DNA of 64,000 nucleotides, from NCBI RefSeq assembly GCF_017654505.1, contig NC_054553.1:11606049-11670048 (forward strand), given 5' to 3'. Every line of letters begins with the position of its first letter. Within the stretch, counting starts at the first letter, position 1. This document shows positions 28,850-40,520 of the stretch, in pieces. Both the position numbers and the translations under genes were made by a program. Origin of the DNA: Polyodon spathula. Taxonomy: Eukaryota > Chordata > Actinopteri > Acipenseriformes > Polyodontidae. The notes below the pieces were generated by a model. That model ran no database searches. It was not told the DNA's origin and saw only the letters and a program-made list of their open reading frames with translations.

Positions 28850-30197
28850 TGAGATTTGCACTTACGTATACAATTGTATAAGGAACTTGAACTATATAAC
28901 TTTTTATAATCTAAACCATTTAAAAAGTCTAAGCAATCAGACACCTTTCTACGTTAGTGTATTATAAGGACTGCTATAGCATCTTGTTTAAGCGCTGCTT
29001 CACTGTATTGGTCGTTAAGAGTGTGTTTATGTCATCATCTGGATCATTTTGAAAAATGGTAATTTCTGGGGGTTCATCGCCATGGAGCAAGCAAATATTG
29101 TGCAGTACGCAGCATGCTAAAATGACCTTTGCCATTAAGTCAGTCCTATACATATCTAAATATTTAAGCCTCCTAAAGCGCCCTTTGAGAATTCCAAATG
29201 CTTGTTTTGATTAATACGTGGCTGGAACTCAAACACCGGTTGAAGCTTTTCTGAGAGCGAATGAGATGACCGTTATCTCTTTATGGGGTCATCAAAAAGG
29301 TGTCAAGGGGATATGCTGAATCGCCAAGAAGATGCGTATTTGGCCTCAGTATTGTATCGGTGTAATTTTTTAATTTGCAATACACTGGACTACGTTTCCA
29401 CATTCTAGCATCGTTTGATGACCCTGGCCAGCCAACAAGCACATCAGTAAATACCATGTTAGCATCACGAACGCTTTGCAACAAAATGGAATGAAACCCC
29501 TTGCGGTTGTAATAGCTCGCACTGTCTGTTACGGGCCCTCTAATTGGAATATGTGCCCCATCAATGCATCCAATTACATTCGGGAAACTTCTTGTCCCAC
29601 AAAGTTCTTGAAACTGTTTGCAGACTTTCAAAGCATTTTTCCCAGTGGGAAAAACAATATATTCTTTGCTTAGATCACTTATTTTTTTACAAAAATGAAT
29701 AAACGCCCTATGAGCGTGAGTTTTCCCCAACCCAAATCTATCTGCTACCCCTCTAAAAGATTCTTGATTCACTAATGTCCATATGGAAGATAAAACAGTT
29801 GTTTCCAGATTCTCTGCTGGCCTCCCTGCTGTTCTTATCAGCCTATCATCTGCCTGATTGCCGAGAAGTTCGATGATGAGCTGAAATAATGAAAGAAAGC
29901 GAATAGTAAAAGAGTATAGTGTCTTACAGAAGTAGAATAAGTAACTAGAATGTATCAATATTGAATATTATATAACATTATATAGTGGCTTATAGAAGTA
30001 ACTACAGTGTGTGGATATTGAATATTATGGCTTGTGCTGTTTTGTCATCGATATGGACATTAGCAAACCAATTGGTTCAGTAGGGGGGTATGGAGATATG
30101 TAGGAAAGAAAACTGTTCCTGGTAAGTATATATTTTTTTTAAGCATAGGCTGAGGTGAATACTCAGCAGTGGATTTTTCGTTTCAGAGTAGGCTACA

Positions 30198-30285
30198 GAT
30201 TAACGACTTCTGTAACATAATTTCGCACTTTTGCACAAATTTATTTTGTGATTGTAAATAAGCCTATTATTCCTATATAAAGTGT
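30198..30285 (-). repeat. Partial duplicate of transposase exon 1
   Basis: CATAATTTCGCACTTTTGCAC and TTGTAAATAAGC here match the same blocks in exon 1 at about 30938-30990, in the same orientation, about 720 bp apart. Confidence 0.7.
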
Positions 30286-30309
30286 CACAGTGCTTTTTTA
30301 ATAACATAC

Positions 30310-30735
30310 TGTGACGGCGTGTAGTTTGTTGGGGTGGGAAGAAGAAGACACTGAAAAAGGGATTTCTTTGGCGCCAACAAGTGTTGTTTATTGCTCTTAA
30401 TAAAATGAACAGGGTGGAGCTTACAAGTGCCGTTGGTGTCTCTTTTAGTAAACAATAGATTTTAGCTCAAACTCTCACTTGAAGCACTCGCTGCCACTCA
30501 GCACACAACACACCAACAGACTGTGGTTTAAATACAATGAGCAACCATCGTGAGGCAAAGAGCAGACCTGAATTTTGAACACAATGACAACAAGCAGCAC
30601 ATCACACACACACACACAGTACAGCAAAACACAGCAACACACTTCCCGGCCAAAACAGTAATAGCAGTCCCCCCCTAAATGACTTAATTACTACAGGAAT
30701 TATCAATTGCCACCCTCTGGGGCAAATGCACCCAG
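30310..30735 (-). mobile_element. LTR-like insertion in transposase intron
   Basis: Begins TGTGACGG in the style of the other LTRs in this window and has internal AATAAA-type signals and a CACACACA run. It sits between the two copies of the exon 1 block. The right end and a target duplication were not found, so the class is a guess from layout. Confidence 0.4.
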
Positions 30736-31207
30736 GATATCATTTTATTCATAACTGTTATAAAATGCCTAAATCAAGAATACCCCGATACATTAACATA
30801 TTATCATTGTAAACATTAACGATACATTGCATAACACATGGGGTAGCCAAATTACAATATGACATACCGTACCTGCACTGAGCTGTGAGAAAGTTTGAAA
30901 TGAGATTTGTACAGTACAGTGTAACCGATTCTTCCACATAATTTCGCACTTTTGCACGAATCTCTCTATTTTGTGTTTGTAAATAAGCTACTACTGTAGC
31001 TGCATCATCTTGCGTTGAGTCATTTATTTCAGGAATACTTAACACTTTTTCTGTGGTGAAAATATCTGAAAAAGCTACTGCAACCCCTGCAATCGCTTCC
31101 ATTTTTTAATTTTACCTTTCCTAAATACCTGGAAGTGTTGTGACAATAGTAAATTTTTTGTTGAGCCAACACTCAACAATACCGTTGAATGTAGTTACGC
31201 ACACAAT

Positions 31208-32045
31208 TTATAGGTTTTTGACGCCATGACAACTATGTGTTATTGTTTATATTCAAATATATGATTTATTCTTACGTGATGTAATGCTGTTCCAATATTG
31301 TGACATAATTTTTACATCTATCTTTAAATCTGTATTAATTCTAATTCTAATTCTGATTTGGCCTCCCCCTTTTGAATGAATTTTGTTTATTTATATTTAT
31401 TTATTTATTTAGATGTTATATATTTATTGCAGTTAATTAGTTCATTCTTTTACATTGAGTCCCGCTGGCATAATGGTGTTCAGTCTATTTATCCATTTAC
31501 TTTCTTTTATTCTTCTATATGTCGCATTGTCTAATTTTAGCTGTTCTAATACTACAAACTTTACATAATTTATGTCATGTCCTTGACTAGTGAAGTGCTG
31601 TACTATTGGTTCATTCATTTTGTTTGTTTCTAATTAATGAAAGGTGGTTCTGAACTATTTTATATAAAGTTGTTCCAGTCTCTCCAACATTTTTTATTTC
31701 ATCACATTTTTCATAATCAACATTGCTATTTTTACAGTAGGTATTAGTTTTTAGTGGATATGTGTTGTTTTTGTGTTTAATTATATTTTTACTTTTACCC
31801 ATATATTTACACACTTTACATGTACTATTGCAAGTATTTGTTGAACCTATTTTGTCAATTATTCTTTTATGTTTACTGTAAAATATCACCTAAATTAGCT
31901 TCTCTTTTGAATGCTACAACTGGGGCCTTAAGAAATACTTTTTTCAAATGTTCTGAATTATATAGAATGCACAAGTGTTTCCAAACTATCTTAGAAATAC
32001 GGGGACGAATGTTTAGAGTAACTCATTACTAATGGGACTCGTTAT
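31208..32045 (-). mobile_element. Penelope-like copy 2, coding part (right of Harbinger insertion)
   Basis: On the minus strand from about 32045: KIVWKHLCILYNSEHLKKVF, then APVVAFKREANLGDIL, a frameshift, a Cys-rich block STNTCNSTCKVCKYMGKSKN, then NVGETGTTLYKIVQNHLSLI of the GIY-YIG endonuclease (31889-31611), and the tail GHDINYVKFVVLEQL...MPAGLNVKE with a stop near 31455. The Cys cluster before GIY-YIG and this order are typical of Penelope-like elements. The reverse transcriptase core is absent: 5'-truncated. A small deletion removes part of the GIY motif. The 3' UTR joins 25220 once the Harbinger element is removed. Confidence 0.85.
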
Positions 32046-32367
32046 TATATCATCATAATGTACAGTATGTTTATTAAACCTTCATTTAAAAATCTGTCTT
32101 GTGATTCGTTAAATCACCATCACATGATAGATTATAGTTTGCACTATAGACCCCATTCTATAGTCTTTATGATTCAATTGATAATACCCAGACTCTGCTT
32201 TTTGAATCCTTCAGATGCTGTCTGATTATGTTGTTTGTTACGCAAGAAAGCGTACTGAAGACTTGTGGGTAACACTTCACATTAAGTGGCTCTAATGACT
32301 GTACATTTACATAGTAGTTACTTAATAAACACATTACACATAATTACAGCGTTATTAGGCACAGTTA

Positions 32368-34014
32368 CATTGTCTTGCGAAAGTATTGACCCCCCCCTTG
32401 GCATTTTTCCTATTTTGTTGCCTTACAACCTGGAATTAAAATTGATTTTTTGGGGGTTTGTATCATTTGATTTACATAACGTGCCTACCACTTTGAAGAT
32501 GCACATTATTTTTTATTGTGAAACAAACAAGAAATAAGACAAAAAAACAGAAAACTTGAGCGTGCATAAGTATTCACCCCCCCCCAAAGTCAATACTTTG
32601 TAGAGCCACCTTTTGCAGCAATTACAGCTGCAAGTCTCTTGGGGTACGTATCTATAAGCTTGGCACATCTAGCCACTGGGATTTTTGTCAATTCTTCAAG
32701 ACAAAACTGCTCCAGCTCCTTCAAGTTGGATGGGTTCCGCTGGTGTACAGCAATCTTTAAGTCATACCACAGATTCACAATTGGATTGAGGTGTGGGCTT
32801 TGACTAGGCCATTCCAAGACATTTAAATGTTTCCCCTTAAACCACTCGAGTGTTGCTTTAGCAGTATGCTTAGGGTCATTGTCCTGCTGGAAGGTGAACC
32901 TCCGTCCCAGTCTCAAATCTCTGGAAGACTGAAACAGGTTTCCCTCAAGAATTTCCCTGTATTTAGCGCCATCCATCATTCCTTCAATTCTGACCAGTTT
33001 CCCAGTCCCTGCCGATGAAAGACATCCCCACAGCATGATGCTGCCACCACCATGCTTCACTGTGGGGATGGTGTTCTCGGGGTGATGAGAGGTGTTGGAT
33101 TTGCGCCAGACATAGCGTTTTCCTTGATGGCCAAAAAGCTCAATTTTAGTCTCATCTGACCAGAGTACCTTCTTCCATATGTTTGGGGAGTCTCCCACAT
33201 GCCTTTTGGTGAACACCAAACGTGGTTGCTTATTTTTTTCTTTAAGCAATGGCTTTTATCTATCCACTCTTCCGTAAAGCCCAGCTCTGTGGAGTGTACG
33301 GCTTAAAGTGGTCCTATGGACAGATATTCCAATCTCCGCTGTGGAGCTTTGCAGCTCCTTCAGGGTTATCTTTGATCTCTTTGTTGCCTCTCTGATTAAT
33401 GCCCTCCTTGCCTGGTCCGTGAGTTTTGGTGGGCAGCCCTCTCTTGCCAGGTTTGTTATGGTGCCATATTCTTTCCATTTTTTAATAATGGCTTTAATGG
33501 TGCTCCGTGGGTTTCTGATTTTTTTTTTATAACTCAACCCTGATCTGTACTTCTCCACAACTTTGTCCTTGACCTATTTGGAGAGCTCCTTGGTCTTCAT
33601 GGTGCCGCTTGCTTGGTGGTGCCCCTTGCTTAGTGGTGTTGCAGACTCTGGGGCCTTTCAGAACAGGTGTGTATATACTGAGATCATGTGACAGATCATG
33701 TGACACTTAGACTGCACACAAGTGGACTTTATTTAACTAATTATGTGACTTCTGAAGGTAATTGGTTGCACCAGATCTTATTTAGAGGCTTAATAGCAAA
33801 GGGGGTGAATACATATGCACGCACCACTTTTCCGTTAATTATTTTTTTGAATTTTTTTAAACAAGTTATTTTTTTCATTTCACTTCACCAATTTGGACTA
33901 TTTTGTGTATGTCCATTACATGAAATCCAAATAAAAATCCATTTTAATTCCAGGTTGTAAGGCAACAAAATAGGAAAAATGCCAAGGGGGGGTCAATACT
34001 TTCGCAAGCCACTG
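32368..34014 (-). mobile_element. Tc1-like DNA transposon (copy C), complete ends
   Basis: A 1647-bp element with TA on both sides (32366-32367 and 34015-34016). Left end TTGCGAAAGTATTGACC; right end is its complement GGTCAATACTTTCGCAA, then GCCACTG. The terminal repeats continue through TTGGCATTTTTCCTATTTTG and its partner, at about 32398 and 33985. Transposase on the minus strand. Confidence 0.93.
32590..33600 (-). pseudogene. Tc1-like transposase pseudogene (copy C)
   Basis: The initiator ATG is at 33600 (MKTKELSK), followed at codon 9 by a TAG (33576-33574) where relatives have a sense codon. A ten-A run near 33525 suggests a slipped frame. The HTH region is open at 33558-33256 (STIKAIIKKWKEYG, AGLYGRV). 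After another frameshift the catalytic part is open at 33249-32590. Asp 1 is in WSDETKIELFG and Asp 2 in [13 protein letters not shown]. The third motif reads LNPIVNLW, so the catalytic Glu has become Val. It ends AAKGGSTKY, the normal family C-terminus. Total length fits about 340 residues. Catalytically dead. Confidence 0.92.
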
Positions 34015-34052
34015 TACAATGTACTTAATGTGTCATGTTTTTTGCATGATAT

Positions 34053-34157
34053 AACCCTAATCCTAACCTTAGCCCAAACCTTATCCCTAACCCTAGCCTT
34101 AACTCTAAACCTAAATCTAAACCTAAACTCTAATTTCAACCCTAACCCTAACCCTTA
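34053..34157 (+). repeat. Degenerate telomere-like tract (CCTAAC)n
   Basis: About 105 bp of CCTAA-type units, degenerate in the middle (CCTTAG, TCTAAA, CCTAAA) and near perfect at the end (ACCCTAACCCTAACCC). It forms the core of the MITE. Confidence 0.9.
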
Positions 34158-34329
34158 CCTATTCTGATACAATTGTGTACTTCTATATATTGTGCAAAAC
34201 AATTTACATGTTAAGTACATTGTAACTATGCACAATAACATTGTAACTATGTGTACATACACATGTATTTACTATGTAACTACTATGTAAATACACAGTA
34301 ATTGGAGACGCTGAATGTAGAGTGTTAGC

Positions 34330-36229
34330 GACTTTTGTTATGGCAACCATTTAGTTGAGACAGCGTACACCTCACAGGTCTGAACCATTTCGTGCTTCTC
34401 ATGGAGATGTTGTTTCAAAGTGTTTATAGTTACCCACAGTTAGACCTAGGAGATATGTGAATTGAAACTTGCATACAGCTGATGATACACAGAGCTGAAG
34501 TATCGGCTTTCATGAAAATAACTTTATCAGCCAAGGGTGTGAATTGAATGTTTTTGTTTCAGCCCATGCTGCCCAAGAGGTTTATCTGTAGGCCTGTAAT
34601 TAAAACCACCTTTCTATTTTTTTATTTTTTTAATGATTTCATTTTTTTTTTTTGTTGGTGTGTCAAAACCCTAAACAGATGTGTTGTGAATGAAAGTTTA
34701 AAACGTGTTGTGATTGATTTAATGAAGCTGTGCCTGTATGGGATTGTTTTAGACTGATCTTAAAGAAGTCCACTCTCAGTGTTTCAGCAGACTTCTAAGC
34801 CTTTCAAGTTTTGGTATTTCATTGACTTACAAGTCTATTCTGTGTACCGCTGCACTATGAAGTTCAAATGTGGTGGTATTTCCCTTATTAAAATGTCCCA
34901 TAGCAATTTGTAAAAAAGCATGATAAAGCATAGGTATGCATTATAAATCACAGAGAGGTAAGGTAAAGTAGACTAAAAAACATTACAAACCAGGGTAAAC
35001 TGTAGTAAATGCATAGTATAACCATGTGGAAAGCTTTTATAAGGGTAAGACCCCAGTGAACCCTGTTTGAATGATCTAATCCTTTCGAGTCTTTAATTGT
35101 TACTTTTTAAATGCTTTGCCATGAGCGTTATGTATATTTCTTTTCTGCTTAGATCACTGTTCAGCGGGCTTACTAACTAATGTCCATTGTCAGCCATTGG
35201 GGAGGCTGCTCCTGTGAGTTGGCCCTGGAAATGACCTCAGTGTTGGGGGGGGGTTGCACAAAACAAGGAGAGCTCAACATTCCACCCGAATCAGCACTTG
35301 AATATGGCCATTTTTATGTCTGCTTCTATATTCATATAGTATCATATCTGTATTTTTTTTTTTAATCTCCAATATAAATATGCATATATAAATCAAAACA
35401 CTCACCCATAATTAAACATTTATAGAAATCTATAAAAACAGATGATGCATATATTTCAAACAGTTCAGACACCCATATTTCCACAAATATTTAATGTTTG
35501 GTGTGCTGGGTGAGCCCTACAGGTTTGGGTTGATGAAGCCATTTACTCCGAAATTATCATCAGAATATTTTACTGAGAGGGGTGACACACCCATTGAAGT
35601 TACAACCCTTGAAATAACCAATCCAGAAATTCAATTCCAGTGGTCTTAGGTAATATTAAATTGTTTATATTTAGTTTTCTTTCATTTAATAGACAGCTTT
35701 TACAATAATTATTGACATCTATTTTATAATACTGTTGCTACAAAACAGTAATAAGTGCTATGGCAACTCCTTTGTCAACAGTGCTAAGCAAACTTACAAT
35801 TGTGTGCAAATTTATTAGACCACCTCAACATGTGTCATTTATATACCTACCTGCATAAAAACCTCAGCTAATGCGAATTTCAATTTTTGGTCAGTAGTCA
35901 GTGATATAGAAACAATAGGTGTGTGCTTTAATTCATCTTAAACAACTTCTAAAAATTCTCCTGCATTTTATGGCTATGTGTTCCTCTTCTCTCACTATTT
36001 TAAAACCAATTTCATGTGTGTCCTATTAATGTCATCAATTAAATTAGACAATCACTAATTTGCCTATTTTGAAAATGTTCCAATAGTTTCAGTTATTCTG
36101 TAGGATAAAGCTCAGTTACACAGTGTAATGTAGCCTGTGTGTAGGTGTTACATCCTGTCTAATTTAAATAGCTTTCTATCAAGCAGCATCAGAATTTAAT
36201 CAGAGAGAGAGAGAGAGAGAGAGAGACCT
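34330..36229. other. AT-rich intergenic DNA with a (GA)n run
   Basis: No gene recognised. GTGTGCAAATTTATTAGACC at about 35814-35833 resembles terminal sequences of some Tc1/mariner families but no partner end is visible. A (GA)n microsatellite lies at about 36202-36227. Confidence 0.5.
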
Positions 36230-36835
36230 CTAGAGCCACCACTGCATACACTACACCTTGGAGCTCGGCCACCCATCCACACTGAAGCCAGAACAAGCCT
36301 TGCTTCTGGAAGCTGGCGGGATAAGACTCCAAGCAATACTACACCATATTAGCAAAAACAACACAAAATAAATAGAGAGGTGAAGTTTGGTGAAGCTGAG
36401 CGCTTGCTTCCGCTCAGCATTTAATAAATGAACAGACAGAAAATAAAAAGTTGCAAGACAAACAAAACACAGGACATGGCACTTTGTCCAAAACAAAGAG
36501 ACAAACAAAACGGACTACACAGACAAACACAGTGAGCTGAAATTATTATTTACTTTATGTTTTTAATTTCTTCTCTCTGCACCCATTCTCCAATCACCGA
36601 ACACACAACCCCGAGTGAGTGAAAACATGTTGCTTTTATGCATATTTTTACGTTTTACCTGCAAGTGAAGTGCTGTGCAATCCTAGTGCCTAAATACAAA
36701 TATACATTTTAAACACTTGTGCATATAACCCATATTACATCCCGTGTACCAATGACTGTACACCAACAATAACACACTACACGCAACATACAACACAGAA
36801 ATACATCCAGGGGTGAGGCAACATTGCCACATATA
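36230..36835 (-). mobile_element. Possible LTR or retroelement UTR segment
   Basis: An A/C-rich stretch with several AATAAA signals and AAACAAAAC runs, similar in feel to the other LTR-like segments here, and followed by the GC-rich block at 36836. No ends or target duplication seen. Confidence 0.3.
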
Positions 36836-37345
36836 CCCCTCCCCCCCCTTGTGCATAGCACACATGGCCTCAATGGCCACCTCCCAACAGGGACTTTAAG
36901 GGGCTCATGGGCGGCAATGTTGCCAGTAGCCAGGCTGCTACAGGTCATGCTGTCAGCAGACGTGCTGACAGTGGGGCGAATCTCTCCTCCCGCTGTACCA
37001 CTGGCAGCGGAAATACTGCCAATGGTGAGGCTGTCAGCAGACGTGCTGACAGCTCCCAGTCTGACTCCTTCAGCCGGGGCAAGTCCAGCAGCGGAAGAGC
37101 TGCTGGGGTTGGTGGTCTCCAGACCTTCCCACCTTCACAGCCGGCAGCTCCCTCTGGGGGGACTCCAGCCCCCAGAAATCCTACAGCAAAATTGCTGCTG
37201 GGGAAGGCGGTCTCCTGACCTCTCCCCCCTTCTTCATATCCGGTAGCTCCCTCTGGTGGGGCTCCGGCCACACTGACTCCTGTGGCCAAGCAGAGCTGAC
37301 GGCAACCCCTGGCGAAGCAGAGCTGGCAGTCCATGCAAGTGACCC
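36836..37345. other. GC-rich coding-like low-complexity block, probably retroelement
   Basis: Several long overlapping open frames (36824-37246 +, 36907-37218 +, 36945-37334 -). Repeats inside include GCTGTCAGCAGACGTGCTGA at about 36950 and 37039, and CCGGCAGCTCCCTCTGG-type units at about 37140 and 37240. The composition contrasts sharply with the AT-rich surroundings. The Ala/Pro/Ser-rich products show no domain I recognise. Low-complexity linkers of this kind occur in fish retrotransposon proteins; that link is inference. Confidence 0.35.
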
Positions 37346-40300
37346 ATGCATCTCTCCTTTGTTCTACCCTGCCGGGTTATATGTATATAGGTGTGTCACA
37401 CTTCTGTGAGTTCCAGTCCAGCATGTGTGATTAGTAAGAGACTCTAGGGCCTTTCATAACTGAAGCCCTTTTCCTTTAGCAATGCTGGCAGAAGGCTTTC
37501 TGTCTCCATGCCAAGTCACAAGCATGTCCCCAAAGTGGATCCTGGCCAGGTTCAATGTTCTGAATAAAGCATGGCTGAAAGCTGGATGGAATCCTTGAAA
37601 CGTCAATTGCATTGCAGTCCTAGAAATCAAGCCTCGCTTTCTCCCTGTCTGAGGTCACAGCTCTCAAGTGCAAATCCTGTGATTTTCTGCAACAGCATCT
37701 TTGCTCCCTTTACTGTTTGCCTCAGTACATGCAAGAGAGTCTTTTCCTTGAAGCCAAGAAAATAGTAATTTAGTAGGGTGCCCAGTGGCTAACACATTAA
37801 AAACACCGCAGCTCAGCGTCATGCACGTGTGGATTGATGATTTTGGTTTTGGGTCCACGGGGAGTGATGTAATCAGGAACCAAGGGAAAAAAAGCAGCAA
37901 CTTTTCATCTATAGAAATGTTTAAATATTCAAGCACCTAGACTATTACAGATTCTCTCTGCGAGGGGCGCTGTTTCTGCCATGTGGGTGAGAGAATGGCT
38001 TCAGACTGTTGCTCACCTATCAACACATATTGGTGTGAAAAAAATGATTTATGTACAACTCAGTGATTTCAAACCACAGATTGGTCACAGTCAACTACTC
38101 TTGCTCACATACCACAAGTGTCAACATTCCCTTGGCTAGGATACTCATTTTCAATGATGCCTGATGAATGCAATAATGGAGCCAGCAGGACACATTTATC
38201 TACCCTAATGATGCATTGCTGGCACCCCTTTATTCCCCAGAGTGGACATGGGAAAATTCCAGATGCTCATCATTCTCCAATTCAAATGTGCTCGTCCTTA
38301 GATACTGGTGTAGTGCTTTTAGTCCTGAGTTCTGAAGAGTGGGAAAGCTAACCCAGTGGCTGGGACCACGCATTCCTGATAGAATAAATCTGTAATAAAT
38401 CCTTCAGAGAGCCCAGAGTAATTCAAGAGTTCATCTGAGACAGCTCCGTTGACCCTGGCACTGCATGAAAGTGTCCACTCAGGACTGACAACAGTCTGGG
38501 TGGATAACATAGTCTCTGCTCTATACAGTGAGATATTACAGCCTTCTCCTCTCTATAATGTTTGGCCTCATACAGACGCACTGTAGCTGTCACACACAAG
38601 GGGGTCTGTTTTGTATTTAAACAGCGGCGGATCTCAATAACTTTGCCCTAAAATGTATAAATCCGATTGTCTGAAGACTTTATTTCGCTGTCGGCTTATT
38701 GCGTGTAGTCATTGAAAAAATGTATATATATTTAGCGTGCCAGATTATTTCCTCCGCTCTGCACTGGCCGAGCCTGTCTGTGCAGTTTGTAATAGTGAAG
38801 GTATGAAATGCCTTTCATCCCTTTCAAGCGCTGACTATGACCAAGTTTACTGCTGTATACCACAATACAGTCTCTCAGAGCGGAGTATGAATCAAAAAGC
38901 TATTTTAATGCAATCAGTACACTATTATAATTTTTTTTTTAATGAATTGTATTTGGAGACATGCAAGATTTTCTTACAAATGCTAATATGAAAAAAAAGA
39001 TATTGCTCCTTGTGTTTTTTAAATACCTTTCTAAGAGGTCCCCCAGTCACTCAATTCTGATGAGAACTGAGGACTGTGCTCGATGGCTATATTGTACATT
39101 ATATCATGTTCTGCATTCACTGTGATGCACATGTTGCCCATTGTATGCATTCTTACTAACCTGTGCCACCCAACACTGTAACAGAACCCCCCACCACCAC
39201 CACCACCAACACCACCACCTCAAAATGGTACAGAAACAAAACATTGAAGGGAGTAAATCACATTGGTGGATCTCCACAAACATACTGTACTGTGATTTGA
39301 CTGATCACATAACCTTTTTGGAAATGATCACCTGACCATGTTTTGTTTGCAATTCCCTGGGCAGAGTGAAGTTGTTCTGTGATTCCCGGCTTTGTTCTTC
39401 TTTGTTTGTATTTCTCAGTCAGAATCCCTTTGTGGAATTACAGTATTATAATACATTGCCTATATCTAGGCAAGTCATTTGTGACAAACCTCCAGCAGTT
39501 TTGAAAATAATACCTTCCTGACAGGACTAGTTTTCCTAGACAGATGCAGCACAAACAGTTCAGAGTTTGTATTTTCTGCTCACTTATTTAGATTTTTAGC
39601 TGTTTTCCAGATCCAAACTGTTTTCCAAAGAGTTTATTTTTGTAACAACAATAACAAAAGTTTTTGTTTTTTTTCTGCACACTTTTTTTAGGTTTTAATG
39701 CTGGCAAAAATGAAAAAGTTATTCTGCACCGTGTTTATGCCCATTATTGTTAGGTTACTATAGTAATTTCAGTTCTTCAACTATGCCCTTGCCTTGATTT
39801 TGACATTTTCTTTGACAGAAAGAAAGCATGACCTCAACTTTCAGTATGTGCAAGTCATAGCATACCTGAGTTCTTATAAAAATATTGTTGGGAATGCTGA
39901 GCAGCCACAGAAAATCTGAAATGAATCATCAACAAAAACATGTACCTGCCTTGCAATGTGCTAGTGTTGTTCTACTGGAAAATATCCTTAAGCAGTATTT
40001 AATTTATTTCCATCATTTTCAATAGTGTAGTAAACACTGCCCAGCCCTTTATTAGGACCTGTACCTAATACTGTGTTGCCCTGTGTTACAGCCTTGACAT
40101 GGCATAGAGATGAAAGGTGGCTCAAGGGATCCATTCAGTCATTACCATTTCGCATAAGTGGTGCAGACAGGTAGGCAGAGAATCTAATGACACATGCATA
40201 GTTCAAGTTCATCCTTACATGATCATTTAGATTGAGATCTGTAGATTGTGCTCCTCAAGCTATTCTGCATAGGTGCATTATGGTCTTGAAAGCAGCCATA

Positions 40301-40400
40301 GCAAAAGTGCAGCCCTGTTGGGTGGACTTGATCCGTAGCAATGCTTAATAAGCAATGGCATTTGTTGGGCCTGCCAGAGTAACGAAGGGCCCTGTGGTAT
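37346..40400. other. Intergenic DNA
   Basis: No gene recognised. A (CCA)n stretch lies at about 39187-39222. TTTATTAGGACCTGTACC near 40049 resembles 54250-54267 and may mark two fragments of one old repeat. Confidence 0.45.
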
Positions 40401-40520
40401 ACCAAGGGAATGTGCCCCGCACTTAACAAGGAGGACCCATGATATACCAAGGGAACACGCCCTGCACTTAACAAGGAGGACCCATGATATACCAGGGGAA
40501 CATGCCCCGCACTGTAACAG
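40401..40520 (+). repeat. 45-bp tandem repeat, 2.6 copies
   Basis: Units start ACCAAGGGAA at 40401, 40446 and 40491, with the shared block CTTAACAAGGAGGACCCATG. Confidence 0.9.

Larger units (their letters stand above)
28974..31102 (-). pseudogene. PIF/Harbinger transposase (HARBI1-like, DDE_Tnp_4), broken
   Basis: Exon 1 is 31102-30873 (ATG at 31102, MEAIAGVAVAFSDIFTTEK; donor GTACGG). The main exon begins at 29880 after TTATTTCAG and reads LIIELLGNQADDRLIRTAGR onward. Catalytic Asp 1 is in VIGCIDGAHIPIRGP. The WPGSSNDARMW block follows, then Asp 2 in LLGDSAYPL. A TAA interrupts after FLMTP (about 29280). The frame continues as RDNGHLIRSQKSFNRC; at about 29190 a one-base insertion shifts it and the expected catalytic Glu codon of the ERAFGxLK motif reads Lys. 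The C-terminus LKGRFRRLKYLDMYRTDLMA runs to a stop at 28974. The exon 1-to-main-exon join is out of phase, so a middle exon is missing or unrecognised. Looks like a transposon copy, not the domesticated HARBI1 gene. Confidence 0.85.
25221..31204. mobile_element. PIF/Harbinger DNA transposon, ~6 kb, two-gene, decayed
   Basis: Imperfect terminal inverted repeats: GGCTGCGTTCCACAATTCAA at 25221 against the complement of the end at 31204 (GTGTGCGTAACTACATTCAA); 15 of the first 23 positions agree. Subterminal CTCAACAAA motifs recur on both sides. Compared with the uninterrupted Penelope copy 1, three extra bases (AAT at 31205-31207, against TAT at 25218-25220) are present, as expected for the family's 3-bp target duplication with one later substitution. 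Inside are the two genes known for the superfamily: a Myb/SANT-like gene (+) and a DDE_Tnp_4-type transposase (-), convergent. Later insertions and repeats have enlarged it. Confidence 0.85.
32268..34329. mobile_element. MITE with telomere-like core, interrupted by a Tc1-like element
   Basis: The arms are inverted: GTAACACTTCACATTAAGTG and TTTACATAGTAGTTAC on the left pair with the complement of ATGTAACTACTATGTAAATA and GTAGAGTGTTAG on the right (34272-34327). Inner blocks match too: CACAGTTACAATGTACTTAA on the left is rebuilt exactly when the Tc1 copy and one TA are taken out. The core (34053-34157) is a degenerate CCTAAC tract. Without the Tc1 insertion the MITE would be about 415 bp. Non-autonomous; superfamily not determined. 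Confidence 0.85.

Noticed and set aside
28974..31102. The domesticated host gene HARBI1
   Set aside because: It has a premature stop, a frameshift, loss of the catalytic Glu, flanking inverted ends and an adjacent Myb-like gene, all typical of a decayed transposon copy.
36824..37334. Overlapping ORFs as a host gene
   Set aside because: Open on both strands with low-complexity Ala/Pro/Ser content and internal repeats, next to LTR-like DNA; more likely retroelement-derived.
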